A DNA stretch of 45,731 bases from Delta-02 sp964513565 (GCA_964513565.1 CAZENE010000028.1:1-45731), one strand, 5' to 3'; positions 15,236 through 23,580 are shown, counted from the stretch's first letter. Notes: generated from the sequence alone by a model not told the origin. A program made the numbers and translations.

Positions 15236-15552
15236 CCATAGTTATCGGGATCATACATGTCATCATAGCGATCGGCCTCATCCTTGTGGTATTGCTGCAA
15301 ACGGGGCGCGGGTCGGATATAGGCGCCGCCTTTGGCGGTGGTTCAAGCCAGACCCTTTTCGGCAGTTCCGGATCTTCCGGATTCATGACGAAACTGACAA
15401 CGATCGCCGCCGTTATTTTTATGGTGACAAGTTTAGTTCTTGCGTATACTTATAGTCACAGGGGAAGCGCTTTAAAAAGCGTACCCGTTCAGACACAGCA
15501 GAATGCTCCCGCGCCGGCTCAGCAGAATGCTCCCGCGCAGGGGACGAAATGA
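15232..15552 (+). CDS. secG: Preprotein translocase subunit SecG
   Basis: A small accessory subunit of SecYEG. The 106-residue product has two membrane helices (about 3-22 and 55-75) separated by LLQTGRGSDIGAAFGGGSSQ followed by LFGS, the family's invariant loop. The C-terminal tail carries a short duplicated Q-N-A-P-A repeat (QQNAPAPA then QQNAPAQ). It is co-translated with tpiA, and a tRNA-Leu follows 8 bases later, an order seen in many bacteria. Confidence 0.96.
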   Translation: MTIVIGIIHVIIAIGLILVVLLQTGRGSDIGAAFGGGSSQTLFGSSGSSGFMTKLTTIAAVIFMVTSLVLAYTYSHRGSALKSVPVQTQQNAPAPAQQNAPAQGTK

Positions 15553-15560
15553 TAAAGAAT

Positions 15561-15642
15561 GCCGAAGTGGTGGAATTGGCAGACACACCATCTTGAGGGG
15601 GTGGCGGGGAGACTCGTGCGGGTTCAAATCCCGCCTTCGGCA
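15561..15642 (+). tRNA. tRNA-Leu (GAG)
   Basis: A class II tRNA. The acceptor is GCCGAAG/CTTCGGC, the D-arm region GGTGGAATTGGCAGACAC, and the anticodon arm CCATC-TTGAGGG-GGTGG with GAG at 34-36. It has a long variable arm (CGGGGAGACTCG) and T-arm GCGGG-TTCAAAT-CCCGC. The 3' CCA is not encoded. It is probably read from the gap operon. Confidence 0.95.
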
Positions 15643-15719
15643 TTATATAAATTTCCTTGATCCTTAAGCGGTTGTCACACCATGCGCCAGTTGCATTTTT
15701 AGAACATCGGGGGGTGTTC

Positions 15720-16124
15720 ATGGGACAACATGCCATTCGAAAATCTAAAGTTAATCTCAGGGTATCTGTCGATGAGAAAGAAAAAGGACTCAAAGACATC
15801 GACTTCATCGCAGATCATACCCCATTCAGTGATCTGATGCAGTATAACGAAAAACGGTCCGTCTCCGATATGGGTCCGCTTTATTTGCGGCACGCCCTGA
15901 CATCTTTGAAATGCCCTGAATGCGGCCACGAGGTCAAAAGAAGCTATAGAAAGCACCCGCGGGAGTGGGTCCTGAAATATGCTGGACGAAAGATCTATTA
16001 CTGCACGCACTGCAACTGGCGTGAAATTGTGAAGATGGGCCAGTGGGAATGGCAGACCGTCCTGACAGTCGTCGCTGCATTAACGATCATCTGCGCGGCA
16101 TCGATACACTGGATGCTTCGGTGA
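15720..16124 (+). CDS. Zinc-ribbon protein with a C-terminal membrane anchor, unknown function
   Basis: A 134-residue protein. Residues ~61-105 hold two cysteine pairs, CPECGHE and YYCTHCNWRE, spaced as a zinc ribbon. The last ~22 residues (TVLTVVAALTIICAASIHWM) form a membrane helix, placing the ribbon in the cytoplasm as a tail-anchored protein. ATG 15720 follows GGGGGGTG; a longer in-frame start at 15657 lacks a site. It is not recognised as a named family. A 7-bp repeat array begins 8 bases after its stop. Confidence 0.65.
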   Translation: MGQHAIRKSKVNLRVSVDEKEKGLKDIDFIADHTPFSDLMQYNEKRSVSDMGPLYLRHALTSLKCPECGHEVKRSYRKHPREWVLKYAGRKIYYCTHCNWREIVKMGQWEWQTVLTVVAALTIICAASIHWMLR

Positions 16125-16131
16125 TGAGAAG

Positions 16132-16159
16132 ATCGTGAATCGTGAAGCGTAAATCGTAA
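16132..16159. repeat. 7-bp repeat array (4 units) at left end of IS256 remnant
   Basis: ATCGTGA, ATCGTGA, AGCGTAA and ATCGTAA lie in tandem, directly adjoining the element's terminal repeat. The opposite end of the element carries the same repeat type in inverted orientation at 16909-16929. Confidence 0.8.
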
Positions 16160-16930
16160 CAGAATATGATCCAGACACATAGGTAACACTTTATTCCGGA
16201 CAGATTAGGTTACACTTTCCCGGGTTTGTATCTTCACCCGTACCTTTCCTATCTTTGTTGTCCTCCAGTTTATCTCCATCTTCAGTGATATGAACGCCAG
16301 GAGGCGATAGCCTATAACATTGGTTGTTTGAGGCGATATCCATTCCTCCTCGGGAAACGAAAAGAACGTGAAGCAGCGATCGAGGGAGTTTGATAAACGT
16401 TTGACGCGGATGATGATATATCTTTCTCCCACTTCGCGGCGAAGGCGACGGCAAACTCATCGGCTTTTTCCCGACGAGGCATAGAAGATAGATCGCAGAT
16501 CATCCGCGACGGCCTTTCTTTGCGGCATTTGCGAGGACGTTCCTGGCATGGAACTGACAGCGCTGAACCTTCGCGCGAGAGAACTCTTACTCGACGACCT
16601 TTGCAAGGCCGGTAAGCCTGCCCATAACGCCAAGGCGCACTGTCGATCCGTCAAGCCCCCTTTGCCTCATATTTTTGAAGAACTCCCCGAAGGCTCCGGC
16701 CGATTGCTTGTCACCGCTCTGGAGACAGGACGAACTTCACTCCATCTTCCCTGGCGCCTATTGCGACGATGGAGGGGAGGATGGAATGACGGAGGCGGGC
16801 GGAGTGATCATGGATGGAGAGGGGAAAATATATGCGGCCTGGTCGCAGAAATGACTGTGGGGGTATAAACCCTGGGAAAGTGTAACCTATATGTCCGGAT
16901 CATACCTTTTTACGTTATACGTTTCACGGT
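16139..16930 (-). mobile_element. Decayed IS256-family insertion sequence with extended inverted ends
   Basis: Left end 16165-16192 and right end 16877-16904 are inverted copies of a 28-bp terminus containing GATCCRGACAYATAGG and ending ACACTTT (3 mismatches). Including the flanking heptads, 16139-16192 and 16877-16930 align over 54 bp with 11 mismatches. A second, inner copy of the terminal motif lies at about 16195-16218. The interior carries only fragments of a transposase on the minus strand; at roughly 0.74-0.79 kb the element is about half the length of an intact IS256-type element. Confidence 0.8.
16205..16870 (-). pseudogene. IS256-family (mutator) transposase, multiply frameshifted
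   Basis: Minus-strand fragments in different frames match the C-terminal two thirds of IS256 transposases. In order they are AIGAREDGVKFVLS, AKVQRCQFHARNVLAN, AVADDLRSIFYASS, ADEFAVAFAAKWEKD, CFTFFSFPEEEWISPQTTNV and YRLLAFISLKMEINWRT. The segment after TTNVI that normally carries the ERLNxEFRRR block is deleted, and the N-terminal third is missing. Several frameshifts and stops interrupt it, so it cannot make an active protein. Confidence 0.8.
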
Positions 16931-16964
16931 ATTAATTGAATCCTATTTTGGGATTTTTAAAGAA

Positions 16965-16988
16965 TTTTTAGCGGCAATGTGCTAAAAA
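16965..16988. promoter_or_regulatory. AT-rich inverted repeat upstream of the MEDS-PAS gene
   Basis: TTTTTAGC, an 8-base loop and GCTAAAAA form a perfect 8-bp inverted repeat 36 bases before the ATG at 17024. It could be an operator or the transcript end of upstream reading; no clear -10/-35 pair was seen beside it. Confidence 0.35.
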
Positions 16989-17023
16989 ATATTTTAGTGA
17001 TCCATCTTTATTAGGGGAAGTCA

Positions 17024-18397
17024 ATGCCGAAGATACGGTCGTTAAAACCTGGAGAAAAATATTGTTATCTCTATGTAAACAGAGATGAGGCGGATCAGTT
17101 TCTGTGCACCTATTTTAAACAGGGTTTTGATAGGAACGAAATAAGTCTTTATATAGATTCGGACCATAACGGTGGCTCCTTTCTGGGTTTATTAAAACAA
17201 AGCGGGATCGATATCGAAGAGGCGCGGAAATCGGGAAAGCTTCTTTTGGTTAACATCGACAAAGCGGTTGGGACCCGCATTATGAACGGAGGTGACATTT
17301 TTACCCCGGACAGCCGGGTGGAAGCTTTTCGCATCGCTATCGATAATACGGACAGCTTGACAAAGGACGGCCTGAAATGGTTTTCACATATTTCCGATCA
17401 TCTCGGGCCTGTCGTTAACGATCGGTCTTTGTCCGTTTTCATGTATTGCATCGATAGCATTTCTCCGGAAGCCCTGTTTCACCTGCTTGCCGTATTCCCT
17501 TCCCTTATTATAGGCGATGAAATATTCGAAAATGTTCTTCTCCCCGGCCCGGCAAACGCACAGGGTAGCGGGTCGAGAACAGTGAACGCAGCGCATTTCC
17601 TTGAGCTTGTCAAAGACCAGAAGAAGCTTAAAGACATGTTGAAGCGAGGAGGAAGGGCTCTCAGGGCAAGCGAGCATAATTACCTTTCTATTTTCGAGTC
17701 TGTTGCCAATTTAATAGCTACGATAGATAAAAAGGGGATCATTATCGACTGCAACGGGAAGATCAAGGAAGTGCTCGGATATGAAAAGGATGAGATCATC
17801 GGCAAATCGGTTGCCGCTCTTTTCCGTCCGCACGACCTCCCCAGGGTTTATGAGACGGTTAAAGAGGTGATCAAGCAGGATGCATCATATGACAAGCAGT
17901 ATGAAATGATGAAGAAAGACGGGTCTACCGTCGTGGTAAGCGTAAACAGCACGCCTTTGAAAAATGAAAAAGGAAAGGTCACCGAAGTTGTATCGATAGT
18001 TGAGGATATCACGGAACGAAAGCGTGTTGAAGAAGCTCTTTTACAGAGCGAAAGACGTTACCGTCAACTTGTCGATATGCTCCCCGATGCCATTTTTACT
18101 GTTAACGAGAGCCGTATAATCTTTGCAAATGCAGCGGCCTATAGTCTGTTAGGCCTTTTTCATCCGCGCGATCTCATAGGCCGGCGCATGCAGGACCTGT
18201 TCGATGAGAGGGAGGCCGCAGCTTTTGATCAATTCCTGAAAAGGATCCTTGAACAGGGAAAGAGTCAGGATGCTGTCAGGCTGGAAACAAAAAGCCCCCG
18301 CGGAAACGCAATATTCATTGAATGGACGGGCATGGTTCTCGATCAAAAAGATGGGCACGCCGTCATGTTGATGGGAAAGAAGCCGTCGAGATCGTGA
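17024..18397 (+). CDS. MEDS domain - PAS - PAS sensory protein without an output domain
   Basis: A 457-residue cytoplasmic protein. Residues ~8-175 match the MEDS (DcmR-type) sensory domain: GEKYCYLYVNRDEADQFLC, YIDSDHNGG, LLVNIDKAV and a late SISPEALFHLLAVFPSLII. A PAS domain follows (~215-330: IFESVANLIATIDKKG, DCNGKIKEVLGYEKDEIIGK, and the PAC-like VSIVEDITERKRVEE), then a second PAS (~340-455). No kinase, GGDEF, EAL or HTH output is present; the reading frame ends at PSRS within a 7-bp repeat array. Loss of a downstream output domain through the adjacent IS insertion is a reasonable inference. Start by AGGGGAAG, 7 bases upstream. Confidence 0.85.
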   Translation: MPKIRSLKPGEKYCYLYVNRDEADQFLCTYFKQGFDRNEISLYIDSDHNGGSFLGLLKQSGIDIEEARKSGKLLLVNIDKAVGTRIMNGGDIFTPDSRVEAFRIAIDNTDSLTKDGLKWFSHISDHLGPVVNDRSLSVFMYCIDSISPEALFHLLAVFPSLIIGDEIFENVLLPGPANAQGSGSRTVNAAHFLELVKDQKKLKDMLKRGGRALRASEHNYLSIFESVANLIATIDKKGIIIDCNGKIKEVLGYEKDEIIGKSVAALFRPHDLPRVYETVKEVIKQDASYDKQYEMMKKDGSTVVVSVNSTPLKNEKGKVTEVVSIVEDITERKRVEEALLQSERRYRQLVDMLPDAIFTVNESRIIFANAAAYSLLGLFHPRDLIGRRMQDLFDEREAAAFDQFLKRILEQGKSQDAVRLETKSPRGNAIFIEWTGMVLDQKDGHAVMLMGKKPSRS

Positions 18398-18640
18398 AGC
18401 CTAAGTCGTACGTACGGTATGATCCGGACACATAGGTAACACTTTATTCCGGTCACTTGGGTTACACTGCTCCGGGGTTCACACTTCCCCACCGTCAATC
18501 CTGCGGTAGGAATCCATGTCTTTATCTTTGCTTTCCACAATAACACCAATAATACTTTTCCGTGAACCCAAGGGACGGCATCCGGGTGAGTTCGTGACAC
18601 AGTCTCCTTGCGAAACATTTCCACAGGAATGACTAGGAAA
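18391..18640. mobile_element. Second IS remnant, left end only
   Basis: A heptad array (ATCGTGA, AGCCTAA, GTCGTAC at 18391-18411) runs into the same terminus as the IS256 remnant (18418-18445, GATCCGGACACATAGG...ACACTTT) and an inner copy GTCACTTGGGTTACACT. The following ~180 bases read on the minus strand as a degenerate coding fragment (VLLWKAKIKTWIPTAGLTVG). No right end was found before the NYN gene. The stop of the MEDS-PAS gene (18395-18397) lies inside the first heptad. Nothing else was seen in 18398-18713. Confidence 0.6.
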
Positions 18641-18713
18641 TCATAAAAATGACGGCGGGCGATGCGACTTATTTTTCGAGGAATGTTGATACGACCCTTT
18701 CAAAAGCGTTGGC

Positions 18714-19340
18714 TCACGGTACAGGATTTTGTGAAGCTTCGGGTGCATCGAACGTGTATTTAAGCCGGTTGTTTATTTCACTTAAGAGGCCCTTGATAAA
18801 CATCTCCTCAAGAATGGCATCTATCTCGGAAGCTCCGGCTTTATCACGCAGGAGAGATTCAATGTGCTTCCTAAGGGTCCGCATGGTGCGGGGCCTTTTC
18901 TGGCCGTCTATCTTAGTGAGATTGTTGACGATATATTTCGTGTAGTTCGAGGACGGCAGAGGCTTCGTGTTGTCCGAAAGTTCGGCGGGATTGGCGATTC
19001 TGCGCGTTTTAATGCCGAGTTCATTGATATACCGGATCAATGAATCATATCCGCTGTCTTTTGACAGAACTATCAATTCCACGTCCTTGTCCATTCGCTC
19101 GCAAAGTCTTCCAAGCTCGAACGCAAGGTGAAAATCGAGATTGTTCTTCCCGTCGCCCGCTATCTTGACCCACACAAGGCGTTCGCCGAAAGACTGGGCC
19201 TTTTCGACCAGTGAGAACGGGATCTTGTTTTGTGATTTTCCGACAAATATGGCCATATTGGTATTTGATATATCCATATTATCGAAATCGAGCCTCTGTA
19301 TATTTTCGAAATCTACCAGTATGATGCGTTTTGGTGTCAT
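18714..19340 (-). CDS. NYN/PIN-like domain protein, probable RNase
   Basis: A 208-residue protein. RIILVDFENIQ (Asp10 and neighbouring Glu/Asn) opens a PIN-like NYN nuclease domain. Acidic residues recur in NNLDFHLAFELG and LSKDSGYDSLIRYINELGIK, the expected metal-binding positions, up to about residue 120. Residues ~140-195 form a helical domain (MRTLRKHIESLLRDK...ILEEMFIKGLL) with the look of an OST-HTH/LOTUS or winged-helix RNA-binding module. Cytoplasmic RNA cleavage or binding is inferred. It starts two to three bases after the predicted transcription start (promoter 19350-19378), so the mRNA seems leaderless. It is divergent from moeA. Confidence 0.8.
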   Translation of the reverse strand: MTPKRIILVDFENIQRLDFDNMDISNTNMAIFVGKSQNKIPFSLVEKAQSFGERLVWVKIAGDGKNNLDFHLAFELGRLCERMDKDVELIVLSKDSGYDSLIRYINELGIKTRRIANPAELSDNTKPLPSSNYTKYIVNNLTKIDGQKRPRTMRTLRKHIESLLRDKAGASEIDAILEEMFIKGLLSEINNRLKYTFDAPEASQNPVP

Positions 19341-19349
19341 CTTATGGGT

Positions 19350-19378
19350 ATAATACTCGTTTTCCGTGAATTTAACAA
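19350..19378 (-). promoter_or_regulatory. Sigma-70 promoter of the NYN gene (leaderless start)
   Basis: The minus strand has TTGTTA (19378-19373), a 17-bp spacer and TATTAT (19355-19350). Transcription is expected at about 19342-19343, placing the ATG (19340) at or next to +1. No ribosome site is present. Confidence 0.65.
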
Positions 19379-19402
19379 GGGGGATTAAGAGGAAAAAGCA
19401 TT

Positions 19403-19424
19403 ACCGTTATGGTAATATAACGGT
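19403..19424. promoter_or_regulatory. Palindromic operator over the -10 of the moe/moa operon
   Basis: ACCGTTAT-GGTAAT-ATAACGGT is a perfect 8-bp inverted repeat ending 3 bases before the moeA ATG. It overlaps an extended -10 element (TGGTAATAT, 19410-19418) that would start transcription near 19425. A repressor bound here would block the operon. The half-site CGTTAT/ATAACG resembles ModE half-sites, but the spacing is shorter than in the classical E. coli site, so ModE control is only a suggestion. As RNA it would form a hairpin at the start codon. Confidence 0.5.
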
Positions 19425-19427
19425 GTT

Positions 19428-20651
19428 ATGGCATCGGAATTCCTCACATCGGTTACGGTCCGGGAGGCCTACCTCATAATGGAGTCGATAATATTCGATC
19501 CTGAGGACGAACTGACAGGCCTCGATCTGGCACAGGGCAGGATAATTGCCGAGGACATACTGTCCCCGGAGTCAATCCCGGCGTTTGCGAGGTCCCTCGT
19601 TGACGGATATGCGGTGATCGCGAAAGACGTCCAAGGAGCGCGTGAGACGAACCCGGCTTTCTTGAAAATATCGGGCGAGGTAAGGATCGGCGAGCCTGCC
19701 GGCATCGGAGTCAAAGAAGGAAGCTGCGTCCGTGTGAGCACCGGCTCGATGGTCCCGGAGGGTGCCGACGGGGTTGTCATGCAGGAATATGTCCGGGTGA
19801 TGGATGACGAGGTGGAGATCACGCGCCCTGTTTATAAGGGCGAAAATATCGTTAATGCCGGCGAAGATGTTACCGCCGGATCTGTTGTTGTCAAAAGGGG
19901 TAAGAAGATAACACCTTTTGATGCAGGGGTCCTGGCCGCGATCGGCACCAGGCAGGTGCATGTTTTCAAAAAACCGAGGGTCGCGCTTCTCTCTTCGGGA
20001 GACGAAATAGTCCCTGTCGCGGAGAAACCGCCTTTCGGCAAGATCAGGGACATTAACCGGCATACCGTCAGTTGCCTGGTGCGGTCGGCAGGTTCTGAGG
20101 TCGAATTTGCCGGTCTTGCGCGCGATACCATCGATGATATCACGGACAAATTGTCGGCCGCAGCCGGGTATGACCTGATCCTGATATCCGGGGGAAGCTC
20201 GAAGGGTGAACGCGACCATATAACGGATGCCATACTGAAACTGGGCGGCGAGGTCCTGTTCCACGGCATCAATATCAAACCGGGAAAACCGACCATTTTC
20301 GGCCGTCTTTTCGGTAAACCGATATTCGGCCTGCCGGGCCATCCCGTATCCTGCGCAATGGTGACGATCCGGTTTGTCGTGCCTCTTCTAAAAAGGATGG
20401 CGGGGGAAGATGCCGACACCCCGACGGCGCTGACAGGGGTGCTTGCAAGAAATATCCCGTCATCATACGGAATTGAAGAGTATGTCAGGGTAAGGGTATT
20501 GAAAAAGGATGACGCATGGCTGGTCGAGCCTGTTTTTGCAAAATCGTCCGTGATATCCTCCCTAACGGTAGCCCACGGATATGTGATAATACCTGAAGGA
20601 CTCGAGGGATTGGAGAAAGATGAACGAGTCGAGGTTTATCCTCTTGAATAA
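19428..20651 (+). CDS. moeA: Molybdopterin molybdenumtransferase MoeA
   Basis: Inserts molybdenum into molybdopterin-AMP in the last step of molybdenum-cofactor synthesis. The 407-residue product has the MoeA domain order. The N-terminal part shows VREAYLIMES and PAFARSLVDGYAV; the central region shows VSTGSMVPEGADGVVMQE; the MPT-binding domain (~175-320) shows LLSSGDEIV, ISGGSSKGERDHI, HGINIKPGKPT and FGLPGHPVSC. A C-terminal beta domain ends the protein. It is the first gene of the cofactor operon; the predicted leader is 0-3 nt or, from an unseen upstream start, contains the AAGAGGA at 19386-19392. Confidence 0.93.
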   Translation: MASEFLTSVTVREAYLIMESIIFDPEDELTGLDLAQGRIIAEDILSPESIPAFARSLVDGYAVIAKDVQGARETNPAFLKISGEVRIGEPAGIGVKEGSCVRVSTGSMVPEGADGVVMQEYVRVMDDEVEITRPVYKGENIVNAGEDVTAGSVVVKRGKKITPFDAGVLAAIGTRQVHVFKKPRVALLSSGDEIVPVAEKPPFGKIRDINRHTVSCLVRSAGSEVEFAGLARDTIDDITDKLSAAAGYDLILISGGSSKGERDHITDAILKLGGEVLFHGINIKPGKPTIFGRLFGKPIFGLPGHPVSCAMVTIRFVVPLLKRMAGEDADTPTALTGVLARNIPSSYGIEEYVRVRVLKKDDAWLVEPVFAKSSVISSLTVAHGYVIIPEGLEGLEKDERVEVYPLE

Positions 20652-20671
20652 ATATGTGAAAAAGGTCCCGT

Positions 20672-22600
20672 TTGCAACGATATCTGAAGACAATTTCCAG
20701 TGAAGAAGCGCTGCGCCTGATCAAGGAGCGTGTAACGCCCTACTTTGGCGGAGAACGTCTGCCGGTGCATGAATGCCTGCGCAGGGTAACGGCAGAACCG
20801 GTGTTTGCGAATGTCTCGAACCCCCCATTCTTGTGCTCTGCAATGGATGGATTTGCGGTCCTCCATGAGCAGACGCTTGGCGCAGATATTTCAAATCCCT
20901 CTGCACTGACGAAAAACACAGATGCCTATTCCGTGAATACGGGCGATATCCTTCCTCAGGGTACGGATGCGGTGATCATGATCGAAGACACGGAGATTGC
21001 CGGCGACCTTATCACGATACGGAAACCGGCCTATCTCTGGCAGAATACGCGCATGGTCGGTGAAGACGTTATCGAAAAAGATATGCTCCTCCCTGTCAAT
21101 CACATAATAACGGCTTTTGACATAGGTATGATCATATCGGCGGGAATCGCTGACATAACTGTCCGCCGCAAACCGAAGGTGCTGATAATCCCTACCGGGA
21201 AAGAGCTTATAGATATATTTAAGGATGGGCAGGCCAATCCCAATGCCGGCCTCATTGACTTTAACTCGTATACATTGAAATCGCTGTCCCTTGAATCGGG
21301 TTGCGAACCGGCCGTGTCCAACATAATTGCCACCCGGGACGACCTTCTTGCAACGGTGAAAAGAGCATCGACCGAATATGACATCATTTTGATAAATGCC
21401 GGGTCAAGCGCCGGTACTGAAGATTTCACAGGGAGCGTTATCGGCGAGGCGGGTGAAGTTGTCTTCCATGGCGTCTCGATGATGCCGGGAAAACCGCTCC
21501 TTTTTGGTATGGTCGGGAAGACGCCTGTATTTGGTATACCGGGGTATCCCGTGTCTGCGGTCCTCACTTTTATGAGATTTGTCAGACCGGTGTGCGAACA
21601 ATTCCTGGGTATTAAGTTCTTCGCCAGGACCATGTCCTGCACGACGGCGTACAAGATCCCTTCACGGATCGGCATAGAAGAGATAATAAGGGTCAACCTC
21701 GTCAGCAACCGCGGCAAATACCATGCAATATCCCTTCCCCGGGGCGCAAGCGCGTTCTCTTCAATGGCCCGCGCGGACGGCCTCGTCCGTATTCCCGAGC
21801 ATAAAGAGGGCTTTGACCAGGGCGAAGAAATAGTTTGCGAGCTTCTTCGTGACGAAGCCGAAATAAAGGGATGTATCCATATAATCGGCAGCCACGATCT
21901 TTCGCTCGATGTCGCCCGGGATATCGTCAAGGGACGTTACCCCGGGGTCGACCTGATCTCGACCCATACCGGGAGTTTGAGCGGGTTACTGGCTGTGAGG
22001 TCAGGGGTTGCAGGTTTTGCAACGACGCACATTCTTGACGATGACGGCATAACATATAATATTCCGGTGGTAAGAAAGTACCTTGCAGACATTCCTTTGA
22101 AGCTGATCCATATAGCCAGACGGCAACAGGGAATTCTTGTCAGGCGCGGGAACCCGCTTTCGATTCGAGGCATTGCAGATATTGCCCGAAAGGGCATCAG
22201 GTTCGTCAACAGGCAATTTGGTTCGGGTACGCGTATTCTTTTTGACCATCTGCTGGATTCTGAAGGCATAGAAAAGAAGGCCATCACCGGTTATGATAGG
22301 GAGGAATCCTCGCATACTGCGGTGGGTATACTTATCCGGGAATCGATCGCGGACGCCGGGATCGGGATCTATTCAGTTGCCCGGGCTTTTTCGCTCGATT
22401 TTATCCCACTGGCCGAGGAAGACTACGATCTTGTAGTGACCGAGGATGTCATGAACGATACACGGTACCTGATGCTGATGGATACGATCACATCTGGCGA
22501 GTTTTCCCGGCGGCTCGAAAGCATGGGAGGGTACAATACCTCGCATACAGGCATGGTAAAATACAGCATAGAAGAACTGGAGAAGGACTTTAAAAAATGA
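20672..22600 (+). CDS. MoeA fused to a periplasmic-binding-protein-like domain
   Basis: A 642-residue fusion. Residues 1-~400 are a second MoeA: SNPPFLCSAMDGFAV-like, PQGTDAVIMIEDTEI, INAGSSAGTEDFTG, HGVSMMPGKPLLFG, FGIPGYPVSAV. Residues ~415-640 (IIGSHDLSLDVARDIVKGRY onward, with GLLAVRSGVAGFATTHI, RFVNRQFGSGTRILFDHLL and SSHTAVGILIRES) match the PBP-like domain (PF12727 type) known from such fusions. That domain resembles molybdate/tungstate-binding proteins and the LysR effector domain. It is probably cytoplasmic here, since no signal peptide is seen. The fusion may sense or select the metal oxyanion. The start is TTG 20672, the first possible start after an in-frame stop, with AAAAAGG upstream; the end overlaps moaA by four bases. 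Confidence 0.9.
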   Translation: MQRYLKTISSEEALRLIKERVTPYFGGERLPVHECLRRVTAEPVFANVSNPPFLCSAMDGFAVLHEQTLGADISNPSALTKNTDAYSVNTGDILPQGTDAVIMIEDTEIAGDLITIRKPAYLWQNTRMVGEDVIEKDMLLPVNHIITAFDIGMIISAGIADITVRRKPKVLIIPTGKELIDIFKDGQANPNAGLIDFNSYTLKSLSLESGCEPAVSNIIATRDDLLATVKRASTEYDIILINAGSSAGTEDFTGSVIGEAGEVVFHGVSMMPGKPLLFGMVGKTPVFGIPGYPVSAVLTFMRFVRPVCEQFLGIKFFARTMSCTTAYKIPSRIGIEEIIRVNLVSNRGKYHAISLPRGASAFSSMARADGLVRIPEHKEGFDQGEEIVCELLRDEAEIKGCIHIIGSHDLSLDVARDIVKGRYPGVDLISTHTGSLSGLLAVRSGVAGFATTHILDDDGITYNIPVVRKYLADIPLKLIHIARRQQGILVRRGNPLSIRGIADIARKGIRFVNRQFGSGTRILFDHLLDSEGIEKKAITGYDREESSHTAVGILIRESIADAGIGIYSVARAFSLDFIPLAEEDYDLVVTEDVMNDTRYLMLMDTITSGEFSRRLESMGGYNTSHTGMVKYSIEELEKDFKK

Positions 22601-23580
22601 TGTCACGTCTTATTGATGAGTATAATCGCGTTATCGACTATATCCGCATATCCGTCACCGACAGGTGCAACCTGCGCTGCAGGTATTGTGTCGATGGCGA
22701 TTTTCCGTTCATGCCTCATACGGAGGTCTTGAGCTATGAAGAGATCATCCGTTTTGTAAGGATATGCGCGGCCCTGGGGGTAAAAAAGGTGCGCCTGACC
22801 GGCGGGGAACCCCTGACGAGAAAGGGGTTGCCGTATCTCCTTAAGGAGCTGGCAGGCATCGAGGGCATCAACGATATAAGCCTCACAACGAATGGCGTGC
22901 TTCTTGCGGAAAAAATAGATGAACTGAAGGATGCCGGCCTTAAGAGGATCAATATAAGCCTCGATACGTTAAAAAAGGACAAGTTCGCATGGATCACGTG
23001 TATCGACGCATTCGACCGTGTGATAGAAAGCATTAAAAAGGCTTCGTATAGCGGAATTAAACCGATCAAGATTAACACGGTCATTATCAAGGATTTCAAT
23101 GATGACGAGATCCTTGATTTTGCCCGGATCGCCAAGAGATGGGACCACGAAATAAGGTTCATAGAGTTTATGCCTTTTGGGGATACCTCATTGTGGAAGA
23201 GCACCGAAATTATCACGTCAAAGCAGATCGAAGACGTCATAAGACGCGAATTCGAACTCATCCCGTCCCTCGAGACGGGAAAAGGTCCTGCGAAAGTATA
23301 CGATATCGGAGGCGGTTCCGGCAGGATCGGTTTTATAAGTCCCATGTCCTCGCATATCTGCGCAGAATGCAACAGGATCCGTTTGACATCAAGCGGCATG
23401 ATACGCCCGTGCCTTTTTTCAGACGTAGAATATAACGTGAAAGCCCTTCTGAGGTCAGGCGGCGATGACGAGGCCATCAGGGCTTTTGTCCGGGATGTTG
23501 TGAGGGTGAAACCTGAGAGAAGACTCGAGTTGGGTGCTATCAAAAAGTGCCAGAGGACATTGAGGAACATAGGAGGATGA
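22597..23580 (+). CDS. moaA: GTP 3',8-cyclase MoaA
   Basis: A radical SAM enzyme that turns GTP into 3',8-cyclo-GTP, the first step of molybdopterin synthesis, with MoaC. The 327-residue product has an N-terminal cluster CNLRCRYC (Cys24, Cys28, Cys31), LTGGEPLTRKG, a C-terminal cluster (CAEC...PC within CAECNRIRLTSSG), and the C-terminal Gly-Gly tail (RNIGG) needed for catalysis. Two ATGs lie side by side at 22597 and 22600; both overlap the upstream stop, indicating coupling. Confidence 0.97.
   Translation: MMSRLIDEYNRVIDYIRISVTDRCNLRCRYCVDGDFPFMPHTEVLSYEEIIRFVRICAALGVKKVRLTGGEPLTRKGLPYLLKELAGIEGINDISLTTNGVLLAEKIDELKDAGLKRINISLDTLKKDKFAWITCIDAFDRVIESIKKASYSGIKPIKINTVIIKDFNDDEILDFARIAKRWDHEIRFIEFMPFGDTSLWKSTEIITSKQIEDVIRREFELIPSLETGKGPAKVYDIGGGSGRIGFISPMSSHICAECNRIRLTSSGMIRPCLFSDVEYNVKALLRSGGDDEAIRAFVRDVVRVKPERRLELGAIKKCQRTLRNIGG

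Noticed and set aside
16132..16159. Short CRISPR-like array
   Set aside because: Units are 7 bp, directly adjacent with no spacers, and no cas genes are present.
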